From Novosphingobium meiothermophilum (lineage in GTDB: Bacteria > Pseudomonadota > Alphaproteobacteria > Sphingomonadales > Sphingomonadaceae), in contig NZ_QGHL01000014.1 of assembly GCF_003171715.1 (NCBI RefSeq), positions 1 through 64,000 of the forward strand: DNA of 64,000 bases, in the 5' to 3' direction. The notes under the pieces were generated by a model. The model was not told the origin of the DNA. It made no database searches and saw nothing but the letters and a program-made list of their open reading frames with translations. The translations under genes and the position numbers were made by a program. Shown piece after piece: positions 1 to 8,618 of the stretch (its first letter is position 1; each line of letters opens with the position of its first letter).

Positions 1-878
1 GTGCCGCCGACATCGAGGGTGAGGATGTTGCGGATGCCCGCGTTGCGCCCCACCCAGATCGCGCCCGTCACCCCGCCCGCCGGGCCAGACATGAGGATGT
101 TGACCGGGTGCTCCTCGGCCTTCTCGGCGCTCATCAATCCGCCGTCGGAGCGCAGCAGCGAAAGCTTGCCGTTCATGCCCGCTTCGGCAAGGCGCGAGCG
201 CAGGTTCGAGACATACTTGCCCACGACCGGGCGCACGGCGGCATTGGCCACGGTGGTGAGGGTGCGTTCATACTCCTGCATTTCCGGCAGGACTTCGTGG
301 CTGAGCGAGACCGGAACGCCCGGCATGATTTCGGCGACAAGTTCGCCCACACGCCGTTCGTGCGCGCCGTTGGCATAGGCATTGATGAGGCTGACGGTGA
401 TCGCTTCCACACCGTTGGCCTTGAGCACCGAAATCTGGGTGCGGATATCGGCATCGTCGATCGGGCGGATCTCCTTGCCTTCGGCACTGATCCGGCCCCT
501 GATCGTGACCGTATCCTCAAGGGCGGCCAGCGGCTGCGGCTTGGGCCAGACGATCCATCCGGCAAGCCCGCCCGGCACGAAACTGCGGGCAATCTGCATG
601 ATGTGCCGGTAGCCTTCTGTGGTGACGAGGCCGACGCGCGCGCCCTTGCCTTCGAGCACGGCATTGGTGGCAACCGTGGTGCCGTGCAGGAAATAGTCGA
701 TATCGCCCGGCGTGATCCCGGCTTTCTCGCAGATCGCGCTCACGCCGTTCAGGATGCCTTCCGAACTGTCGTGCGGGGTGGATGGCGTCTTGTGCCGCCA
801 GAATGTGCTGCTCGCGGTATCGAACAGCAGGAGATCGGTGAAAGTGCCGCCGACATCGACGCCAAGGCGATAGCCCAT
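1..878 (-). CDS. Hydantoinase/oxoprolinase family protein, subunit A (3' part outside window)
   Basis: The first 292 residues are visible; the family usually runs near 690, so well over half of the gene lies beyond the left edge. Residues 5-13 carry the acetate-kinase-fold phosphate loop VDVGGTFTD. HGTTVATNAV and a second loop beginning LDVGGT at the very edge match N-methylhydantoinase A/acetone carboxylase-type ATP-dependent amidases and carboxylases. The ATG at 878 follows a good AGGAGT ribosome-binding site 7 bases after the stop of the lyase gene, so the two are surely cotranscribed. The family acts with a HyuB subunit, expected just outside the window. The substrate cannot be read from the sequence. 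Confidence 0.88.
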   Translation of the reverse strand, partial: MGYRLGVDVGGTFTDLLLFDTASSTFWRHKTPSTPHDSSEGILNGVSAICEKAGITPGDIDYFLHGTTVATNAVLEGKGARVGLVTTEGYRHIMQIARSFVPGGLAGWIVWPKPQPLAALEDTVTIRGRISAEGKEIRPIDDADIRTQISVLKANGVEAITVSLINAYANGAHERRVGELVAEIMPGVPVSLSHEVLPEMQEYERTLTTVANAAVRPVVGKYVSNLRSRLAEAGMNGKLSLLRSDGGLMSAEKAEEHPVNILMSGPAGGVTGAIWVGRNAGIRNILTLDVGG

Positions 879-885
879 TGTTCGG

Positions 886-1800
886 TTACTCCTGGACAGA
901 TTTCGGAAATGCAGGTGCCTGGGCCACCATTGCAGGAAGCTTGCGGTCCATCACGCCGGACAGCCAGCGGTTGGCCTCGATCAGTTGCGCAAGGTCCATG
1001 CCGGTGTCCACGCCTGCGCGGTGCAGCATATAGACCACGTCCTCGCTGGCGACGTTGCCGGCGGCGCCCGGCGCAAAAGGACAGCCGCCAAGGCCGCCGA
1101 GCGCAGCGTCCACAACGCTCGCGCCCGCTTCGATCGCCGCCCAGACATTGGCGTTGCCCGTGCCGCGCGTGTTGTGGAAATGAACCCGCACCGGCAGAGG
1201 GGCAATGGCCTGCACCACGCGCTTCACAAGGCGGGACACGTGCGCCGGATCGGCCACACCGATGGTGTCGGCCAGCGCGATTTCGGCCGGATCGGCCTTG
1301 GCAAGCGCGGCTGCCATGGCGACCACGCGGTCTTCGCTCACCTCGCCTTCGAACGGGCAGCCGAACGAAGCGCCGATCGTGACCTGCCCCTTCAGCCCGG
1401 CCGCCTTTGCCATGGCGATGATGCTGCTGGCCGCCGTCAGCGATTCGTCGCTGGTCTGCGCCTGATTGGCAATGGCAAAGCCGTCGGTCGAGACACACAC
1501 GGCGCCGAGTTCATGCAGGCGCCCGGTGGCAATCGCCCGCTCCGCCCCCTTCGCATTCATCACCAGCCCGATGTAGCTGACCCCGGCCGCATCGGGCAGC
1601 CCGGCGCAAACCGCTTCGGCATCGGCCATCTGCGGCACGCGCTTGGGATTGACGAAGCTCGTCACTTCGATGCGCCGCGCGCCCGCGGCAATGCTGCGGC
1701 GGATCAACTCCAGCTTGTCGGCTGTCGAGACGAGCGTCTTTTCATTCTGCAGCCCGTCGCGCGGGCCAACTTCGACGAAGCCGATCCTGCGCCCGCTCAT
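886..1800 (-). CDS. Hydroxymethylglutaryl-CoA lyase family protein
   Basis: 304 residues, the usual length for bacterial HMG-CoA lyases. The DRE-TIM barrel signature is clear: VGPRDGLQNE at residues 11-20, the metal-binding HFHN at 207-210, and the catalytic-cysteine loop GGLGGCPFAPGAAGN at 235-249. The family splits 3-hydroxy-3-methylglutaryl-CoA or close homologues into acetyl-CoA and acetoacetate, as in leucine and branched-chain or isoprenoid breakdown. It is first in a minus-strand operon with the hydantoinase A gene and faces a TonB receptor gene across a 334-base gap. Its exact acyl-CoA substrate is open, because paralogues with other substrates share these motifs. Confidence 0.88.
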   Translation of the reverse strand: MSGRRIGFVEVGPRDGLQNEKTLVSTADKLELIRRSIAAGARRIEVTSFVNPKRVPQMADAEAVCAGLPDAAGVSYIGLVMNAKGAERAIATGRLHELGAVCVSTDGFAIANQAQTSDESLTAASSIIAMAKAAGLKGQVTIGASFGCPFEGEVSEDRVVAMAAALAKADPAEIALADTIGVADPAHVSRLVKRVVQAIAPLPVRVHFHNTRGTGNANVWAAIEAGASVVDAALGGLGGCPFAPGAAGNVASEDVVYMLHRAGVDTGMDLAQLIEANRWLSGVMDRKLPAMVAQAPAFPKSVQE

Positions 1801-2134
1801 GCCGCGGGTCCGACATGGCTGGGGTCTTCGGGAAAGGGGTGGCGCGCCGGTATCATCGCTCTCGCTTTTCGTTTCAGATGCAAAATCGGATCGTATGCAA
1901 AATTACTGTGTGACCAATGGCCAACACCCTGAAACCTGCCCATAGGTGCAGGAATCTTCGTGCCTTGACCAATCGAGTTTGTATACAATAAGCTGCCTCT
2001 ACGACAAGCAGGCGTCAAGAGGGGGGTGAAAGCCCGAACGCCTGCCGGGTTTGTGATGTGCATCTTTGAAAAGGGTATCCGGTGAGTTCGCGCGGGATGC
2101 GCCGCCGCTGCCGGATCGAAAGGGAGGTTTGAGA
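1801..2134. promoter_or_regulatory. Divergent intergenic region with regulator sites
   Basis: 334 bases separate the divergent lyase and TonB-receptor genes. No convincing gene is present. The region holds the palindrome TTGTATACAA at 1979-1988 and a weaker relative, TCGTATGCAA, at 1891-1900 (8 of 10 bases shared). It should carry promoters for both directions, but I could not fix a -35/-10 pair with good spacing on either strand. Confidence 0.55.
1979..1988. promoter_or_regulatory. Candidate GntR/FCD operator, TTGTATACAA
   Basis: A perfect 10-base palindrome. FadR-subfamily GntR regulators commonly bind short palindromes of the form TNGTNNNACNA, and TTGTATACAA fits. A GntR/FCD gene lies downstream of the adjacent TonB receptor, which makes it the natural binding protein. 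A degenerate second copy is at 1891-1900. Binding is inferred. Confidence 0.5.
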
Positions 2135-4660
2135 ATGCGTGCCACCCGTCTTCTGTTGAACACCGCCGTGCTTGGTCTGCTGGCAGCCAGTGCTGCGCCT
2201 GCCTTTGCGCAGGAAGCCCCGCAGGATGCGACGGGCGCCGATGAAGCCGGCGATGCGATCATCGTCACCGCCCGCCGCCAGAACGAGCGGTTGCAGGATG
2301 TCCCGGCCTCGGTTTCGGTGCTGACGGCCAGCGCGCTCCAGAATACCGGTGCGGTCAAGGCCGAGGACTTCACCCAGCTCACCCCCGGCGTGACGATCGT
2401 GACCGGCACCGCCGAAGCAGGTGACACGCAGATCAACATCCGCGGGATCAACGGCGCGCGCGATGCCGAAAGTTCGGTGGCGCTGGTGGTGGACGGCATC
2501 CTCAAGACCAATACCGCCCAGCTCAACCAGCCGCAGGGCACGCTGACCCAGGTTGAAATCCTGAAAGGTCCGCAGGGCGCGCTTTATGGCCGCAATGCTG
2601 CGGCAGGCGCCATCGTGCTGCAAACGCAGAAGCCCACCGAAACCCTCAGCGGCGGGCTTCGCGCCAGCTATGCCAACGAGAACACGGTCGAGGCGACCGG
2701 CTACATCGCCGGGCCGATTGCCGAAAATGTCGGCTTCGTGCTTTCGGGATACTATTTCCAGACCGATGGCTGGTGGCGCAATGCGTTTCTGGGCAATTCC
2801 AAGACGGTCGACGACAAGAAGAACTGGTCGGTCGATGGCCGCCTGATGTTCGGACAGGGCACGGCCACGCAGGTTGACGTGAAGGCCCGCTATGCCGAGT
2901 TCAGCGGCGCCTCGCTGCCGTTCAATGCCTCGTTCCACCTCCCGCTGTTCGCGGCCGTGAACCCGGCCTTCTACGAGGACGTGAACAAGCACCAGTTCAA
3001 CTTCTACAACAACATCCGCGCCACCAACGACCAGAAGAGCTTCGATGCCTCGATCAAGCTCGATCACGAGTTCGGCAATGGCATGAAGGTGGCGGCCTGG
3101 GCGCTCTATTCCGACGTCAAGCAGGATCTGGTGGCCGACGGCACTTCGGCCGATTTCGCGCGCTTCATCAGCAATGCCGATCCGGCCGTGAACTCCTCGG
3201 TGGCAAGCTGCTTCTCCAGCACGGCAGCGCTCACGGGCTATCCGGTCAACCAGCCGGGCTTCATCGGCCAGATTCCGGTGCCCTTCATCTTTGCGCCCGC
3301 CAACGGTTCCACCTTCGGCCCATACAGCCCGACGACCTGCGACGGCACGCAATACCAGCTGCGCGAACAGGAAGACATCAGCGCCGAACTGCGCCTGCTG
3401 TCGAACGATGACGGCCCGCTGACCTGGCAGCTTGGCGCCTACTTCCTGCACATCAACCGCAAGACCGGGGTCAGCCTTGGCGCCGATACCGGGCAGGGCG
3501 TGATCAAGCAGCTCTACAACGCGCCCAACTCGGCCAATCCCACCTCGCTGCTGCTGGCCGACAAGTTCCGCACCAATGTCTATGCTGCGTTCGGCGCGGC
3601 GGAATGGAAGCCGTCGGAACAGTTCACCGCCGGGTTGGCACTGCGCTATGACATCGAGGACCGCGCTGCCAATTCGCTGGTGCCCAACGTGCTTGATCCG
3701 TTCACCGGCGGGCCGATCAACCCCGGCCTGGCCTTCGGCGCGTTCCAGCCGCAGAACGCCACGTTCAAGCAGCTTCAGCCCAAGGTCACGCTGAGCTATC
3801 GGCCGATGCCGACACTCAACCTCTATGCCAACTGGGGCATCGGGTTCAAATCGGGCGGGTTCAACAACCAGGGCTCGTCCGCCGTGGTGAACCAGAACTT
3901 CAACCAGTTCATCAATGCCGGCGTCACCATTGACGATCAGTATCGCAAGGAGCGGTCGAGCGCGTTCGAGGGCGGCGTGAAGGGCGAGCTGTGGGATGGC
4001 CGCATCACCTTCGATCTTGCCGGATATTACACCCGCGTCACCGATATGCAGTTCTTCGAGTTCTTCGTTGGCGGCTTCGGCCTGCTGCGCGTCGTCTCGA
4101 ACATCGACCGCGTGGACATCAAGGGCGCGGAACTGAACCTTTCCGGCAAGATCATCGATGGCTGGAAGGTCTTCGGCTCGTTCAACGTGACCGACAGCGA
4201 GATCAAGAAGAACCGTTCGCGGCCCTATACGGTGGGCAACAAGTCGCCCTATACGGCGGACTGGACGATCAACCTCGGCACCGAGATCAACGCGCCGCTG
4301 AGCGACAGCGCCAAGCTGCTCCTGCGCGCCGACTATCGCATCACCGGGCCGACGTGGTTCCATTCGGTGCAGGATCAGGAGCGCCCGACGCTGTTTACCG
4401 GCCTGCTTCCGATTTCGGCGCTGGCGCTGCCCGGCTTCGTCGGGAATGCGCGCTATGACGTGGCGCAGCGTGATGCCTTCGGCGTCCTGAATCTGCGCGC
4501 GGGGATCAACATGGACCGCTATCGCATTGCCGTCTTTGCCGACAACCTGCTGGACCGGCGCTATGTGTCCGAAGTGATTCCGGCGATCGAATTTGGCGGA
4601 TCGTTCATCACTCCCGGCGCGCGCCGCCTGATCGGGGTTGAAGTGGGCGCTACATTCTGA
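2135..4660 (+). CDS. TonB-dependent outer-membrane receptor
   Basis: 841 residues from the ATG at 2135, chosen because it has an AGGGAGG ribosome-binding site at 2121-2127 and begins a typical signal peptide ending APAFAQ near residue 26. A further upstream in-frame start at 2066 would put charged residues before the signal. The TonB box is DAIIVTA near residues 40-46, followed by a plug domain (VPASVSVLTA, then KGPQGALYGRNAAAGAI) and a long beta-barrel ending in phenylalanine, the usual outer-membrane assembly signal. It imports an unknown nutrient with TonB energy. Its position between the lyase/hydantoinase genes and a GntR regulator suggests it takes up the compound that pathway degrades. 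Confidence 0.93.
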   Translation: MRATRLLLNTAVLGLLAASAAPAFAQEAPQDATGADEAGDAIIVTARRQNERLQDVPASVSVLTASALQNTGAVKAEDFTQLTPGVTIVTGTAEAGDTQINIRGINGARDAESSVALVVDGILKTNTAQLNQPQGTLTQVEILKGPQGALYGRNAAAGAIVLQTQKPTETLSGGLRASYANENTVEATGYIAGPIAENVGFVLSGYYFQTDGWWRNAFLGNSKTVDDKKNWSVDGRLMFGQGTATQVDVKARYAEFSGASLPFNASFHLPLFAAVNPAFYEDVNKHQFNFYNNIRATNDQKSFDASIKLDHEFGNGMKVAAWALYSDVKQDLVADGTSADFARFISNADPAVNSSVASCFSSTAALTGYPVNQPGFIGQIPVPFIFAPANGSTFGPYSPTTCDGTQYQLREQEDISAELRLLSNDDGPLTWQLGAYFLHINRKTGVSLGADTGQGVIKQLYNAPNSANPTSLLLADKFRTNVYAAFGAAEWKPSEQFTAGLALRYDIEDRAANSLVPNVLDPFTGGPINPGLAFGAFQPQNATFKQLQPKVTLSYRPMPTLNLYANWGIGFKSGGFNNQGSSAVVNQNFNQFINAGVTIDDQYRKERSSAFEGGVKGELWDGRITFDLAGYYTRVTDMQFFEFFVGGFGLLRVVSNIDRVDIKGAELNLSGKIIDGWKVFGSFNVTDSEIKKNRSRPYTVGNKSPYTADWTINLGTEINAPLSDSAKLLLRADYRITGPTWFHSVQDQERPTLFTGLLPISALALPGFVGNARYDVAQRDAFGVLNLRAGINMDRYRIAVFADNLLDRRYVSEVIPAIEFGGSFITPGARRLIGVEVGATF

Positions 4661-4714
4661 TGAGGCCCGACAGAAGAAGGCCAGCCTGAAAAGGCCCGGC
4701 TCAAAAGGCCCGCA

Positions 4715-4746
4715 GGCAAGGGCAGGTTGACCGGCCTGTCCTTGCC
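4715..4746 (+). terminator. Strong hairpin between receptor and regulator genes
   Basis: GGCAAGGGCAGG (4715-4726) pairs with CCTGTCCTTGCC (4735-4746) over 12 base pairs with one G-T, around an 8-base loop. No T tract follows, so it may stabilise the receptor mRNA or weaken read-through into the regulator rather than act as a simple intrinsic terminator. Confidence 0.45.
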
Positions 4747-4766
4747 CGCATGACGCAGGAGCTGAC

Positions 4767-5429
4767 GTGTCCAAAGCCTCGCAGGAAGCCTATCGCAAGA
4801 TCCGCGCAGGCATTCTTTCAGGCCATTTTCCGGCAGGCCAGTTCGTGCCGGAAGACGAGTTCGCGCAATATTGCGGCCTTTCGCGCACCCCGGTGCGCGA
4901 GGCGATTGCCGAACTTGTGGCGGAGATGCTGCTCCAGCGCTCCGACACGAACCGGGTTTTCGTGCCTGTCTGGTCGGACGATGACGACGAAGAGCTGTTC
5001 ACCTTGCGCGCCATGCTGGAAAGCCATTGCGCCTCGCGCGCAGCAAGGCTCATCACCGACGATCAGATCGCCCGTTTGCGCGCGCACTGTGATTTCATAG
5101 ACCGCGCAATTGCCGCGCCCGGCGGCCCTGATGTTTCCGGTTTTGTCGAAGGCAACCGCCATTTTCATGACGTGATCCTTGCCGCCGCACAGTCGGAGCG
5201 GCTGGCGCAACTGATGAAGTTCGTCGTCAGCCAGATCGTGGTGCACCGCACTGCCGAGCAGTATTCGCGGGCGGACATGGAGCAGAGCCAGCGTGACCAT
5301 CGCGATCTGGTGAGCGCCTTCGAGTTGCACGACGCAGACTGGGCTCGCGCCGTTGCCAACACGCACATTCGCCGCGCGGCCAGCGTCTATCGCGCGATGC
5401 GGCAGGGCGCAGAGGCGCCTCAGGCTTAG
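4767..5429 (+). CDS. GntR family transcriptional regulator, FCD (FadR) subfamily
   Basis: 220 residues from a GTG start with an AGGAG site just upstream. A winged helix-turn-helix occupies roughly residues 5-68 ([12 protein letters not shown] is the recognition helix region). The C-terminal all-helical FCD domain has the expected ligand set N130, H134, H178 and H200, which usually binds a metal and a small carboxylate or acyl effector. It most likely represses the neighbouring receptor and lyase/hydantoinase genes through the palindrome at 1979-1988 and releases on binding the pathway substrate. Its stop codon overlaps that of the convergent ferredoxin gene. Confidence 0.9.
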   Translation: MSKASQEAYRKIRAGILSGHFPAGQFVPEDEFAQYCGLSRTPVREAIAELVAEMLLQRSDTNRVFVPVWSDDDDEELFTLRAMLESHCASRAARLITDDQIARLRAHCDFIDRAIAAPGGPDVSGFVEGNRHFHDVILAAAQSERLAQLMKFVVSQIVVHRTAEQYSRADMEQSQRDHRDLVSAFELHDADWARAVANTHIRRAASVYRAMRQGAEAPQA

Positions 5430-5800
5430 GCCGCCGGGGGTTTCAGGCGGTATTCCTCGACTGGCACGCCGCCGATCACATGTTCCTGAAGGATGCGTTC
5501 CAGCACTGCCGGTGTGCAGGAATGATACCAGACATTGTCGGGATAGACGACCGCTACCGGCCCGGCGATGCAAACTCTCAGGCAGCCCACCTTGTTGCGC
5601 AGGATGCCTTGCGCTCCGCCCAGCTTGAGTTCGCCCATGCGGCGTTTGAGGTAGTTCCACGCCTCGTCGCCCACGCTGCGCGGCGCGCATTTGTCCTTTT
5701 CGGGGCCAGCGCAGAGCAGGATGTGCCGCTGCGGATTGAACCCGCCCAGCTTTTCAAGCGCGGCTTCCGCCTGCCGGATGTCTTCGGGCGATGCAGTCAC
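5426..5800 (-). CDS. (2Fe-2S) ferredoxin, thioredoxin-like fold
   Basis: 124 residues from a GTG at 5800; the reading frame stays open to a TTG at 5860, but that would overlap the PopZ gene and adds non-conserved residues. Cysteines at 30, 38, 73 and 77 in the pattern CAGPEKDKC ... CLRVC match the thioredoxin-like 2Fe-2S ferredoxins related to the NuoE cluster domain. C95 is extra. It is probably a cytosolic electron carrier; its partner is not evident. It follows popZ by about 40 bases in the same direction. Confidence 0.82.
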   Translation of the reverse strand: MTASPEDIRQAEAALEKLGGFNPQRHILLCAGPEKDKCAPRSVGDEAWNYLKRRMGELKLGGAQGILRNKVGCLRVCIAGPVAVVYPDNVWYHSCTPAVLERILQEHVIGGVPVEEYRLKPPAA

Positions 5801-5840
5801 GCCACTGGTCCCTGCAAGGGCAACGCCGGGCGGCGCGGCT

Positions 5841-6263
5841 TCAACCGCGCTTGCCCGCAATCCGGGCGATTTCGGCGGCGACCATGCGTTCGACCATGGC
5901 CGGCAGATTGCGGTCCAGCCAATCGGCCAGCATCGGCCTCAAGAGATCGCGCACCAGCCCCTCCAGCGAGGTTTCGCCAGAGCGAACGATCTGCGGTGCA
6001 GCGCCCGGCTGGGCCAGCATGGAGAGCGCCGCGAGCGATTCGCGCATGGCGGTGGCGGCAGTATCGGCGATAAGGCCGCCGTCTTCCTCGTCCGCATCGG
6101 CGGTTTCGGTCAGTTCGAGAACGTCGGCACGCGGCACGGGGCGGGCTTCAGCGACGGGGCCAGGCCGGGACCGCGCGGCCAGATCGGCCCGGCTGTCACG
6201 CGCGATCACCTTCTTGATCGATTCGAGGATTTCCTCGACAGACGGTTCACCGGCCTGACGCAT
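5841..6263 (-). CDS. popZ: PopZ/DUF2497 polar organising protein
   Basis: 140 residues with the family's two conserved ends: an N-terminal interaction helix [15 protein letters not shown] (residues 6-20) and a C-terminal oligomerisation region, roughly 98-131, containing [18 protein letters not shown]. The linker between them is proline- and acid-rich, as in Caulobacter PopZ, which is somewhat longer. PopZ self-assembles at cell poles, anchors ParB/parS and recruits cell-cycle factors. A GAGGGG site precedes the ATG at 6263. The assignment rests on both end motifs and is firm at family level; polar function in this organism is inferred. Confidence 0.87.
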   Translation of the reverse strand: MRQAGEPSVEEILESIKKVIARDSRADLAARSRPGPVAEARPVPRADVLELTETADADEEDGGLIADTAATAMRESLAALSMLAQPGAAPQIVRSGETSLEGLVRDLLRPMLADWLDRNLPAMVERMVAAEIARIAGKRG

Positions 6264-6329
6264 TGCACACTTGCCCCTCTAGCTTCCCTGTTGCCGCCAA
6301 TCCTTCTGCGACGTGCCGCGCGGCCTGTC

Positions 6330-7799
6330 TCAGCGCATCGGTGCAGGCGCGATTGTCGCATCCTGCGCGGGCGTGTCAACGGTGCGCGTGGACACGGCCT
6401 TCGGCTGGGGATCGCTGTCCCAGTCCCAGATGCGGTGGCGCACGCGCTCGTAGTTTTCCTGCGGATCGTAGAGCGTGCCGCCATCAAGGCCCAGATCGTC
6501 GGCATCCGCCTTGCCCATGGCCGCCAGCAGGTTGAAGCCCGCGACATAGGCATTGCGCCGCGCCGCCACGAGCTGCACCTGCGCCCGCAGGAGTTCCTGC
6601 TCGGCATCGAGAATGTTGAGGATGGTTCGGTTGCCCACGGTGTTTTCGGCGCGCACTCCTTCGAGGCTGAGTGCGGCGGCATCGACCGCTGTCTGGTTCA
6701 TGGCGATGATTTCGTTCGCGGCCTTCCACGATGCGAAGGCCGAACGGACCGCAGCGATGACCTGCCGCTCAACCCCGATTTCCTGTTCGAGCGAGGCTGA
6801 TTCGCGCGCCTGGGCCTGGCGGGTCTGGGCCGCGGGGCCACCACCCTGGAACAGCGGCACGCGCACGTTCACGCCCGCCTGGGCAGTGGTGATGCCTTGC
6901 CGCAGCACTTGCCCGGAGCCTTGAAAGCTGCCCTGAAACGCCTGATAGCTGGTGCTGGAGGACAGCGACACCGTGGGCTTTGCGGCTGCTTCGGCCACTT
7001 TCACGTCGAACCCGGCCGCCTTGCTGCGTTCGCGTGCGGCAATCAGATCGGGGTTGTTCTCAAGCGCAAAGTCCACCGCAGCGTCAGGCGTATCGGGCAG
7101 GCCCGGCAGGGGCGGGGGCGGCGCAAGGTTTGTCGGCGCCTTGCCGACGATCTGGATGAAGCGTTCTCGGCTGGCAACAAGGTTGACCTCGGCATTGCGC
7201 AATTCGCCCTTCGCCAGCGCAAGGCGCGAATTGGACTGCGCAACGTCGGTGCGCGTCACGTCGCCGATCTCGAAGCGGTCGCTCGTCGCCTTGAGGTTCA
7301 CTTCAAGCACGCCGACATTGTTGCGGTTGAGTTCCACGATCGCGCTGTCGCGGATCACGTCCATGTAGGCGGCGACGACATCGCTGAACACGCCCGATTC
7401 GGTGGCGCGCAGGTCTTCCTGTCCGGCTTCGACGCGGGTCTTGGCGGCGCGCAGGGCGTTCTTGACCGACCCGCCCGAATAGATCGGCAGGCCAAGGCTG
7501 ACGTCCACGTTCGCCGACCAGTCTGCCACGAGGAACGAGGCAGTATTGGGCTTGAGGATCTTGGTATAGTTCGCCTGCCCATTGAGGCTGGGCAGGGCGC
7601 GTGCGCGGGCGATCGGCACGCCTTCATCGGTGGCGCGCTGGTTGGCGCGGGCAGCCTGAAGGGTGGGATTGGAATTGTATGCGCTGACAAGCGCGTCGCG
7701 CAGATCGTCTGCACGGGCGGCGCCGATGACAAGCGGGGAGGCCGCAACCGTGGCGGCGCTGGCCGCCAGCAGCAGACGCAGCGCCATGGTCCGGGTCAT
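6330..7799 (-). CDS. tolC: TolC family outer-membrane efflux channel
   Basis: 489 residues with an N-terminal signal peptide of about 30 residues ending near GAARAD. Two homologous outer-membrane-factor halves follow; the second contains TVGNRTILNILDAEQELLRAQ, which is typical of TolC. The protein forms the trimeric outer-membrane duct for type I secretion and RND/MFS efflux systems. It lies 5 bases after the PIMT-like gene, a pairing widely seen in alphaproteobacteria. The C-terminal tail is proline- and threonine-rich. Confidence 0.93.
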   Translation of the reverse strand: MTRTMALRLLLAASAATVAASPLVIGAARADDLRDALVSAYNSNPTLQAARANQRATDEGVPIARARALPSLNGQANYTKILKPNTASFLVADWSANVDVSLGLPIYSGGSVKNALRAAKTRVEAGQEDLRATESGVFSDVVAAYMDVIRDSAIVELNRNNVGVLEVNLKATSDRFEIGDVTRTDVAQSNSRLALAKGELRNAEVNLVASRERFIQIVGKAPTNLAPPPPLPGLPDTPDAAVDFALENNPDLIAARERSKAAGFDVKVAEAAAKPTVSLSSSTSYQAFQGSFQGSGQVLRQGITTAQAGVNVRVPLFQGGGPAAQTRQAQARESASLEQEIGVERQVIAAVRSAFASWKAANEIIAMNQTAVDAAALSLEGVRAENTVGNRTILNILDAEQELLRAQVQLVAARRNAYVAGFNLLAAMGKADADDLGLDGGTLYDPQENYERVRHRIWDWDSDPQPKAVSTRTVDTPAQDATIAPAPMR

Positions 7800-7804
7800 G
7801 GGTA

Positions 7805-8428
7805 TCAGAAGCTCCAGGTCTTGGGCGCGGCGTATTCGGGCAGCACCGCGAAATCGGCATCGGCAAGCGCTGTGGCCACCACCCTGCCTGCGGCCTTGCG
7901 GGCAAGGGCGAGCCGGGTGACACCGCGGTCAACGATGCCGCAGACGATGCGGCCATCATCGGCCAGCAGGGCCGCAAGCGCATCGGGCAGGACTTCTGCT
8001 GCCCCGTCGATCAGGATCAGCGAATAGGGACCGCCCTTGGCATCGGCGAGGCTGTCGGCGCGGACCGTGGTGCCGGCCAGTTGCTCGGCAAGCGCGGCGA
8101 GATAGCCGTTGGGCGAGAGCACGAGCACCGAATCGGCAGTGGTCGGCACTGCTGCTTCCAGCATCTGGCCATATGTGAGCGCAGGCGAGAGCACCTTGCC
8201 CTCTCCCAGCGGAACCGCCCGGTCCATGTAGGCCACAGCGCGGCGTTCTGCGGGGACGAAATCCTCGCGCGGGACGGCCGCGAAGGCGGCAAGAATGGCA
8301 GGCGAATTGACGCCGCTCACGCGGAGCTGGCTGTCGATCATCGCGCGGCGGGCAACCTGAAAGTCTGCGGCCGAACTGTCTGCGGCAGCGTTGTTTGCAG
8401 CAGCCGGGCGATCTTCAACCACGGTCAT
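7805..8428 (-). CDS. Protein-L-isoaspartate O-methyltransferase-like protein, SAM motif degenerate
   Basis: 207 residues from the ATG at 8428, preceded by GAGGG; an ATG four codons upstream (8440) is possible. MIDSQLRVSGV, VPREDFVPAE and LTYGQMLEA follow the N-terminal half of Pcm. The SAM-binding loop that normally reads like VLEIGTGSGY is here VLVLSPNGYLAAL, so most glycines are gone. Activity as a repair methyltransferase is doubtful. It is cotranscribed with tolC, which suggests an envelope or secretion-related role, but none can be read from the sequence. Confidence 0.8.
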   Translation of the reverse strand: MTVVEDRPAAANNAAADSSAADFQVARRAMIDSQLRVSGVNSPAILAAFAAVPREDFVPAERRAVAYMDRAVPLGEGKVLSPALTYGQMLEAAVPTTADSVLVLSPNGYLAALAEQLAGTTVRADSLADAKGGPYSLILIDGAAEVLPDALAALLADDGRIVCGIVDRGVTRLALARKAAGRVVATALADADFAVLPEYAAPKTWSF

Positions 8429-8530
8429 TCGAACCCTCATCTTCGCTAGACGGACGCGCAAGACCCCGTGCGGGGCCGCGTTCCCAGGTGATCCAATGGC
8501 AGGAGCCTGTAGATTATCGATGTGCCCTTT

Positions 8531-8555
8531 CCAAGGGATTTGGCCAAGGGATTTG
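8531..8555 (+). repeat. Tandem 12-base direct repeat in fumarase leader
   Basis: CCAAGGGATTTG occurs at 8531-8542 and again at 8544-8555, one base apart, about 65 bases before the fumarase start codon. It could be a paired regulator half-site or a chance duplication. Confidence 0.5.
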
Positions 8556-8618
8556 CATGTCGCTCGTCGAAGCGTAAGGGGCGTTTGCAGTTTCTTGGGC
8601 TTTGAAGGAAATCCTAAA

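Noticed and set aside
1965-1989. TTGACC and TACAAT as a promoter for the TonB receptor
   Set aside because: Only 13 bases separate the two hexamers, too few for the main sigma factor; the second hexamer is better explained as part of the operator palindrome.
2015-4774. A 919-codon open frame antisense to the TonB receptor
   Set aside because: High GC keeps antisense frames open. The sense frame has a signal peptide, TonB box and barrel, and the antisense one has no recognisable domain.
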